From GWC2-37-13 sp964564535 (GTDB lineage Bacteria > Patescibacteriota > Microgenomatia > UBA1406 > GWC2-37-13): 10,790 bases of DNA. Below the pieces are notes generated by a model, which saw only the letters and a list, made by a program, of their open reading frames with translations, was not told where the DNA came from and did not search any database. The stretch is from positions 1-10,790 of the forward strand of contig CAZMBH010000032.1 in assembly GCA_964564535.1 (NCBI GenBank). The letters run 5' to 3'. Shown here piece after piece: positions 6,512-10,790 of this stretch. Within the stretch, counting starts at the first letter, position 1. The number at the start of each line of letters is the position of its first letter. Position numbers and translations under genes: made by a program.

Positions 6512-6724
6512 ATGAAAGAGACGATCGAGATAACGGTTAACGGCATGCCCGAGATCGTTCCGTCGGGAATCAGCATTGCCGATCTGATCCAACGGGTTGG
6601 CGAAGAGGATCCACACCTGATTGTGGAACATAACGGCCGGTTTGTTTTTATTCAGGAATATGCCTCTCGAACGGTTTCCTGGGGCGATCGCATCGAATTC
6701 ATCAATGCGGACTTTGGGGGATGA
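6512..6724 (+). CDS. ThiS/MoaD-like sulfur carrier protein
   Basis: This 70-residue beta-grasp protein ends in DFGG, the Gly-Gly tail that is adenylated and thiocarboxylated by E1 enzymes such as the one encoded just upstream. Seen in order are ITVNG (7-11), a helix region SIADLIQRVGEED, VEHNGRFV and GDRIEFI. The sequence style (VNG near the start, GDRIEFI-N-ADFGG at the end) is closer to ThiS than to classical MoaD. The genes around it handle molybdopterin and no thiamine gene is visible, so it most likely delivers sulfur for pterin dithiolene formation; thiamine or another sulfur pathway remains possible. It begins 7 bases after the moeB stop with no good ribosome binding site, implying coupling. 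Its TGA overlaps the next gene's ATG (ATGA). Confidence 0.8.
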   Translation: MKETIEITVNGMPEIVPSGISIADLIQRVGEEDPHLIVEHNGRFVFIQEYASRTVSWGDRIEFINADFGG

Positions 6725-7143
6725 CGTGGTGTCGCCCTTATGTTCATATCTGCCGATGCCCAATGCTGCATTCCACTATAAATAATAAATCTCCAACGAT
6801 TCGTCTGCACCTCTGGCTCGAGACGGATGAGGGCGTTTTCTTCGGGGCAGGCCGGGTCCACCTCCTTGAAAAGATTGAGATGCATGGCTCGCTCAAGAAG
6901 GCGGCCGAGTGCATGGGCATGTCGTACCGGGCCGCCTGGGGCAAAATCAAGGCCACTGAGGCCAATGTCGGGTTCAGCCTGGTCAAAAAGAACTCCGGGA
7001 AAAAGGGCGGATATAGCCTCACGGACGAGGGCCGAAGCCTCATGGTCCAGTATAAATCGTGGTTTTGCCGCGTTGAGGATTCCGCTCTCAAGCTGGCTAC
7101 GGAAATTTTCCCCTTCCCTGTTCAGCCTTTCAAAGAACCATAA
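6721..7143 (+). CDS. stand-alone ModE-type winged helix-turn-helix regulator
   Basis: The 140-residue protein is the DNA-binding domain of ModE without the C-terminal molybdate-binding (MOP/TOBE) domains. Characteristic elements are IRLHLWLETDEGVFFGAGRV, LLEKIEMHGSLKKAAECMGM, SYRAAWGKIK and the wing segment KKNSGKKGGYSLTDEG. Such one-domain ModE-like proteins commonly lie next to Mo/W genes, but how they sense metal is not established. The start at 6721 overlaps the carrier stop (ATGA) with a GGGGG run just before it. A second ATG at 6763 would remove an atypical cysteine-containing N-terminus (MTWCRPYVHICRCP) but has no ribosome binding site. The C-terminus is a short helix and a proline-rich tail. 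It is the last gene before the formate dehydrogenase control region and may control that region. Confidence 0.8.
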   Translation: MTWCRPYVHICRCPMLHSTINNKSPTIRLHLWLETDEGVFFGAGRVHLLEKIEMHGSLKKAAECMGMSYRAAWGKIKATEANVGFSLVKKNSGKKGGYSLTDEGRSLMVQYKSWFCRVEDSALKLATEIFPFPVQPFKEP

Positions 7144-7219
7144 AAGGTCCCTTCGACCACACCCGTTTTTCCCTGCATTTTTCCAGTAATGAGCCTCTCT
7201 ATCGCGGGGCGTGCGCTCT

Positions 7220-7239
7220 ATATGTTTTTTTTAACATAT
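7220..7239. repeat. palindrome upstream of the fdh promoter, candidate activator site
   Basis: ATATGTT (7220-7226), six T, then AACATAT (7233-7239) form a perfect 7-base inverted repeat. Its centre is about 65 bases upstream of the expected transcription start. The AT-rich arms with a 6-base spacer resemble the general layout of ModE operators, and a ModE-type gene ends 77 bases upstream. The link to that protein is inference. Confidence 0.4.
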
Positions 7240-7259
7240 TAATATTATTACATAATTTG

Positions 7260-7288
7260 TTGACATGCCCTATTTGTGGTGCTATAGG
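7260..7288 (+). promoter_or_regulatory. sigma70-type promoter of the formate dehydrogenase operon
   Basis: A perfect TTGACA (7260-7265), an ideal 17-base spacer and TATAGG (7283-7288) read toward fdhA. Transcription would start near 7295, leaving a leader of about 180 bases. It is the best-formed promoter in the window and fits independent transcription of fdhAB from the upstream cofactor genes. Confidence 0.6.
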
Positions 7289-7464
7289 CTGAGTCAGATA
7301 TTCCACAATGCCTTGTCGTTACGAACACCATTACAACAGAGAAGAAAGTGATTTGCCGGTCCGGAGATCTGCATTCGAAGCCGACGCACTTTTTTTATGT
7401 CATGGTCTCATGGTTCAAGGCCATGAAAGGGAAGGGGAAATATGGCCGCTCCAACCAATTGTAT

Positions 7465-7471
7465 AAGGAGG
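7465..7471 (+). promoter_or_regulatory. ribosome binding site that sets the fdhA start
   Basis: AAGGAGG ends five bases before the ATG at 7477. It supports a start there, placing the twin-arginine motif at residues 5-10, rather than at the in-frame ATG 7348. Confidence 0.8.
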
Positions 7472-7476
7472 ATATT

Positions 7477-10400
7477 ATGAAGGTAACACGAAGAAGGTTT
7501 CTGCAAATCGCAGGCCTAAGTATTGCGAGTCTCCCGCTTGCAAGACTTGGCCTAAATCTCAAGGGGCTCGAGGCGTATGCGGCAGGGTTCAAGCTGGATG
7601 GGACCAAGGAGGTCATTTCCATTTGCGGCTTCTGCTCCTGCGCCTGCAATATCATCATGCATGTCAAGGACGGCCGACTGGTCAGTTCGGAGGGGGATCC
7701 GGATTATCCGGTGAGCGAGGGGGCACTTTGCGCCAAAGGCGCGGCATTCGTGTCCATGCACAACAACGATCACCGATTGAAAAAACCGTTGTATCGAGCC
7801 CCGGGAAGCGACAAGTGGGAGGAGAAGGAATGGCACTTTGTCCTGGACCGAATCGCCAAACGCGTCAAAGAGACCCGGGACAAGGACTTCAAGCTCAAGA
7901 ACGCCAAGGGTCAGCAGGTTAATCGGGTGGAGAGCATCTTCCAGCTTGGGAGTTCCCAGATGGACAACGAAGAATGCTCCCTGGCCCACCAGATGCTCAG
8001 GGGACTCGGCGTGGTCCACATGGACCATCAGGCCCGGGTCTGACACAGCGCCACTGTTGCGGCTCTGGCAGAGTCGTTCGGACGCGGCGCCATGACCAAT
8101 CACTGGATCGACATCAAGAACGCGGACGTGGTCTTCATTATGGGGAGCAACGCCGCGGAAAACCACCCCATTTCCTTCAAATGGGTCCTCAAGGCAAAGG
8201 ATGCGGGCGCCACAGTCATCCACGTGGACCCCAAGTTCTCCCGGACATCGGCCAGGAGCGATATCCATGTTCCGTTGCGAAGCGGCACGGACATCCCCTT
8301 CCTGGGCGGCATGGTCAAATACATCCTGGAAAAGGAACTCTACCAGAAGGAGTATGTTCTTCAGTACACCAACGCCGCCTTCATTGTGGGCGAGGGGTAT
8401 GATTTCAAAGACGGGCTTTTCTCGGGCTACAACGCGGAAAAGAAGGCATATGATCAAAAAAAATGGGCCTTTGCCAAGGACGACAAGGGGGTGCCCAAAC
8501 GGGACATGACCCTGAAGGATCCCCGCTGCGTGTTCCAGCTCTTGAAGAAGCATTATGATCGCTACACCCTCGACACGGTCTCGGATATCACAGGCGTATC
8601 CAAGGACGATCTCCTTAAGGTATACCAGATCTATGGAGCTACGGGCGCCCCTGACAAGTCTGCCGTGGTGATGTATGCCCTGGGATGGACCCAGCACACA
8701 GTGGGCGTTCAGAACATCCGTCTGTCGGCCATCATTCAGCTCCTCCTGGGCAATATCGGCGTGGCAGGCGGGGGCATCGATGCCCTGCGCGGAGAGCCCA
8801 ACGTGCAGGGTTCAACGGACCACTGCATCCTCTGGCATATCCTGCCCGGTTACCTCCCCGTGCCCACAGCCGACTGGCCGAGGCTCGAAGACTACCAAAA
8901 GGCCAACACGCCCAAGACCAATGATCCCAAGAGCGCCAACTGGTGGGGCAACCGGCCTAAGTACATGGTAAGCCTCCTCAAGGGATGGACGGGCGATGCC
9001 GGGACAAAGGAAAACGGTTTCGGCTATGACTGGCTTCCCAAGGTGGATCCGGGCGTCAACTACGCCAGCATATTTTTGGTGGACCGGATGTACAAGGGGG
9101 AGATCAAGGGCGGCTTCATCTATGCACACAACCCGGCCCAAAGCATGCCCCACAGCAATAAGGTGCGCAAGGCCCTGAACAAACTTGACTGGCTGGTGGT
9201 GGGCGAGATCCATCACACCGAGACCAGCGACTTCTGGCGAGGCCCCGGCGTGAATCCCAAGGACATCAAGACTGAGGTCTTCCTATTGCCTGCGTGCCAG
9301 CGCGGGGAGAAGGACGGCACCATCTCCAACAGCGGCCGATGGCACATGTGGCACCACAAGGGGATCGAACCCATGGGGGAAAGCAAATCCATGGGCTGGA
9401 TGGTGGTGGAGGTCTTCAAGCGAATCCGTGACCTCTACAAAAAGGACAAAGGCGTTTTTCCGGAGCCCATTTTGAACATGGACTGGCCCGACGTTTACGA
9501 TCCCGATTTGCAGGCCAAGAGGATCAACGGCTGTTACACCCGCGACGTCACCATCAAGGACAAGACCTACAAGAAGGGCGATCAGGTGGTGAGCTTTCCG
9601 TCCCTTATGGATGACGGCTCCACCTCGAGCCTCAACTGGCTCTATTGTGGGTGCTATGGGCCTGCGGGCAACCTCTCCAAGCGCCGCGACCTCAAACAGA
9701 CCCCCATGCAGGCCAAGATCGGGCTCTTCCCCAATTTCTCTTGGGCCTGGCCGGTCAACCGTCGGGTCCTTTACAACCGGGCATCGGTGGACCCCAACGG
9801 CAAGCCCTACGCGCCGAACAAGGCGGTCATTGCCTGGGAAGGCGGCAAGTGGGTTGGCGATGTGCCGGATGGAGGCTGGCCCCCCATGGCCACGCCGGAA
9901 GGGAAATATCCGTTTATCATGCAGGCCGAGGGTCATGGTCAGATCTATGGTCCCGGTCGGGTGGATGGTCCATTTCCTGAACACTACGAACCGGCAGAGA
10001 CCCCCGTCACCGCCCATCCCTTCTCCAAACAAATGCACAATCCGGTGATGAAGATGCCGGTGAGCGACCTGGATGTCCTTGCCAAGCCGGGAGATCCCCG
10101 CTTCCCCATCGTACTGACCACCTATACCCTTACGGAACAGTGGTGCGGCGGAGCCGATACCCGGAACACGGCTGCACTGCTCGAGGCCGAGCCCCAGCTC
10201 TATGTCGAAATTAGTCATGAATTGGCCAAGGAAAAGGGGATCAAGAACGGCGACCCGGTGGTTGTTGAGGGTGTGCGGGGCAGGGTGGAGGCCATTGCCA
10301 TGGTCACGGTGAGGCTGACGCCCTTCAAGGTCCAGGGCAAGACCATCCACCTCGCAGGCATGCCGTTCTGTTTTGGGTGGACGACCCCCGGCGTGGGAGA

Positions 10401-10515
10401 TGCGACGAACCGCCTGACGTCTTCAGTGTCTGACCCCAACGTGACCATACCGGAATACAAGGCCTGTCTGGTGAACATCCAGAAGGCCGACAAGGTCACG
10501 GAGCTTTCGCTATAA
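7477..10515 (+). CDS. fdhA: selenocysteine-containing formate dehydrogenase, catalytic subunit (Tat-exported)
   Basis: It oxidises formate to CO2 (or the reverse) at a bis-MGD Mo or W centre and passes electrons through its own 4Fe-4S cluster to the beta subunit. The 1012-residue protein begins with a twin-arginine signal (RRRFLQ, residues 5-10, then a hydrophobic stretch to about A36), so the enzyme works in the periplasm. The cluster motif is C50-x2-C53-x3-C57-x27-C85, with the conserved Lys87. Residue 189 is encoded by TGA at 8041-8043 inside HQARV-U-HSATVAALAE, which matches the Sec-His active site of the family exactly, and the frame continues unbroken to TAA 10513-10515. Other family signatures are GEPNVQGSTDH, AHNPAQSMPHSNKVRKALNK and the C-terminal pterin-binding domain. 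Length agrees with FdnG/FdhA proteins. Automated gene callers will split it at 8041 into a 188-residue fragment and a piece from 8092. It is followed by fdhB after 61 bases. Confidence 0.95.
8041..8074 (+). promoter_or_regulatory. selenocysteine UGA codon and candidate bacterial SECIS hairpin
   Basis: The TGA at 8041-8043 is followed at the expected short distance by a possible stem, CTGTT (8054-8058) with GGCAG (8067-8071), around an 8-base loop GCGGCTCT. The opening TGA-CAC is the same as in E. coli fdhF from memory. Bacterial SECIS elements sit just downstream of the UGA within the coding sequence and are bound by SelB. The UGA recoding is near certain from protein context; the exact fold drawn here, with two G-U pairs, is tentative. 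Confidence 0.7.
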
Positions 10516-10530
10516 ACCCATTCTCGGCCG

Positions 10531-10550
10531 GGGGCGGATTTTTCCGCCCC
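10531..10550 (+). other. stable hairpin between fdhA and fdhB
   Basis: GGGGCGGA (10531-10538) and TCCGCCCC (10543-10550) form a perfect, GC-rich 8-base stem with a TTTT loop, starting 15 bases after the fdhA stop. It is not followed by a T-run, so it is less likely a full terminator than an mRNA stabiliser, processing site or attenuator that sets the fdhA:fdhB ratio. Confidence 0.55.
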
Positions 10551-10576
10551 GACGGTCTTGAAAAAGGAGACGACAT

Positions 10577-10790
10577 ATGCCCATGACATTTTTCATCGAT
10601 ACCACAAGGTGCACTGCGTGCCGGGGATGCCAGGTGGCCTGCAAGGAATGGCACGATTTTGGTGCGAACCAGACAAGGCAGCGCGGGACTCATCAAAATC
10701 CGCCGGACCTGAACCCGCTTAACTACAAGCTGGTCCGGTTTGCCGAGTACAAGGAAAACGGCCGCGTGGTCTGGTATTTTTTTCCGGACC
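10577..10790 (+). CDS. fdhB: formate dehydrogenase iron-sulfur (beta) subunit, 3' end beyond window
   Basis: The first 71 residues are present. They begin MPMTFFIDTTRC and hold the first ferredoxin-type cysteine motif, C12-x2-C15-x2-C18-x3-C22 (TRCTACRGCQVACKEWH), as in FdnH/FdhB beta subunits that carry several 4Fe-4S clusters and take electrons from the catalytic subunit. There is no signal peptide; such subunits are normally co-exported with the Tat-tagged alpha subunit. The start is supported by AAGGAG at 10564-10569, seven bases before the ATG at 10577. The gene runs off the window, so the remaining cluster motifs and any membrane or cytochrome partner cannot be seen. Confidence 0.9.
   Translation, partial: MPMTFFIDTTRCTACRGCQVACKEWHDFGANQTRQRGTHQNPPDLNPLNYKLVRFAEYKENGRVVWYFFPD

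Larger units (their letters stand above)
7144..7476. other. 333-base control region of the formate dehydrogenase operon
   Basis: No gene is seen here. The first 50 bases contain a weak GGTC/GACC stem followed by two short T-runs, which is at best a poor terminator. Bases 7215-7260 are strongly AT-rich and carry a palindrome (7220-7239). A promoter lies at 7260-7288. The leader of about 180 bases from there to the fdhA start includes a small CATGG/CCATG stem (7409-7413 with 7421-7425). I found no match to the known molybdenum-cofactor riboswitch. The frame of fdhA is open back to an ATG at 7348, but that extension has no signal-peptide or family features. Confidence 0.6.

Noticed and set aside
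7348..7476. In-frame start of fdhA at 7348
   Set aside because: It would bury the twin-arginine signal 43 residues inside the protein; the ATG at 7477 has an AAGGAGG and puts the Tat motif at residues 5-10.
7290..7476. Molybdenum-cofactor riboswitch in the fdhA leader
   Set aside because: Only a weak 5-base stem was found; the conserved elements of that riboswitch were not visible.
8041..8043. TGA as a nonsense mutation making fdhA a pseudogene
   Set aside because: Position and flanking residues match the family's selenocysteine site exactly and both sides remain in one intact frame.
7552..8697. Long minus-strand open frame (381 codons) opposite fdhA
   Set aside because: It is antisense to a clearly conserved coding sequence, shows no recognisable domain, and arises from the GC-rich codon pattern of fdhA.
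9283..10350. Second long minus-strand open frame (355 codons) opposite fdhA
   Set aside because: Same reasoning: low-complexity, His/Gly-rich translation with no motif, wholly inside the conserved C-terminal part of fdhA.

Overview
The window looks like a chromosomal segment from a strictly anaerobic, sulfate-reducing or syntrophic deltaproteobacterium (Desulfobacterota). This is inferred from gene content: a selenocysteine-containing, Tat-exported formate dehydrogenase, a tungsto/molybdopterin oxidoreductase of the acetylene-hydratase-like type, an FmdE-domain protein, and moderately high GC in genes with AT-rich control regions. No rRNA, tRNA, CRISPR array, insertion sequence or phage gene was seen. 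The unifying theme is molybdenum/tungsten pterin enzymes and the proteins that build or load their cofactor.

Layout. Positions 1-140 hold at most the tail of a plus-strand gene. Positions 141-2219 (minus) encode a 692-residue DMSO-reductase-superfamily oxidoreductase with an unusual iron-sulfur motif. Positions 2220-3232 are a long, decayed, AT-rich region. It contains a divergent promoter area with several inverted repeats, an orphan N-terminal fragment of an FmdE-like gene, a 72-codon ORF of unknown nature, and a short remnant that resembles the C-terminus of a xanthine-dehydrogenase-family molybdenum subunit. Next come an IclR-family regulator split by a one-base frameshift (3233-4041) and a compact set of four plus-strand genes (4122-7143): an FmdE-zinc ribbon-MoeA-like fusion, a MoeB/ThiF-type adenylyltransferase, a ThiS/MoaD-like sulfur carrier ending in Gly-Gly, and a stand-alone ModE-type DNA-binding domain whose start overlaps the carrier's stop.

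A 333-base control region (7144-7476) follows, with a good sigma70-like promoter and an upstream palindrome. It leads into fdhA (7477-10515), a full-length selenoprotein formate dehydrogenase read through an in-frame TGA at 8041, and then fdhB (10577 to the window end, incomplete), its iron-sulfur electron-transfer subunit.

Working model (inference): the adenylyltransferase and carrier supply activated sulfur for pterin dithiolene formation. The FmdE-MoeA fusion would insert or select the metal. The ModE-like protein and the damaged IclR regulator would tie expression to metal or substrate. The clients would be the two pterin enzymes on either side. The most unusual items are the fusion protein with its extra C-terminal cysteine cluster, the Cys-to-Asp change in the iron-sulfur motif of the 141-2219 enzyme, and the cluster of gene remnants and repeated TRTCAAT half-sites between 2385 and 2805.
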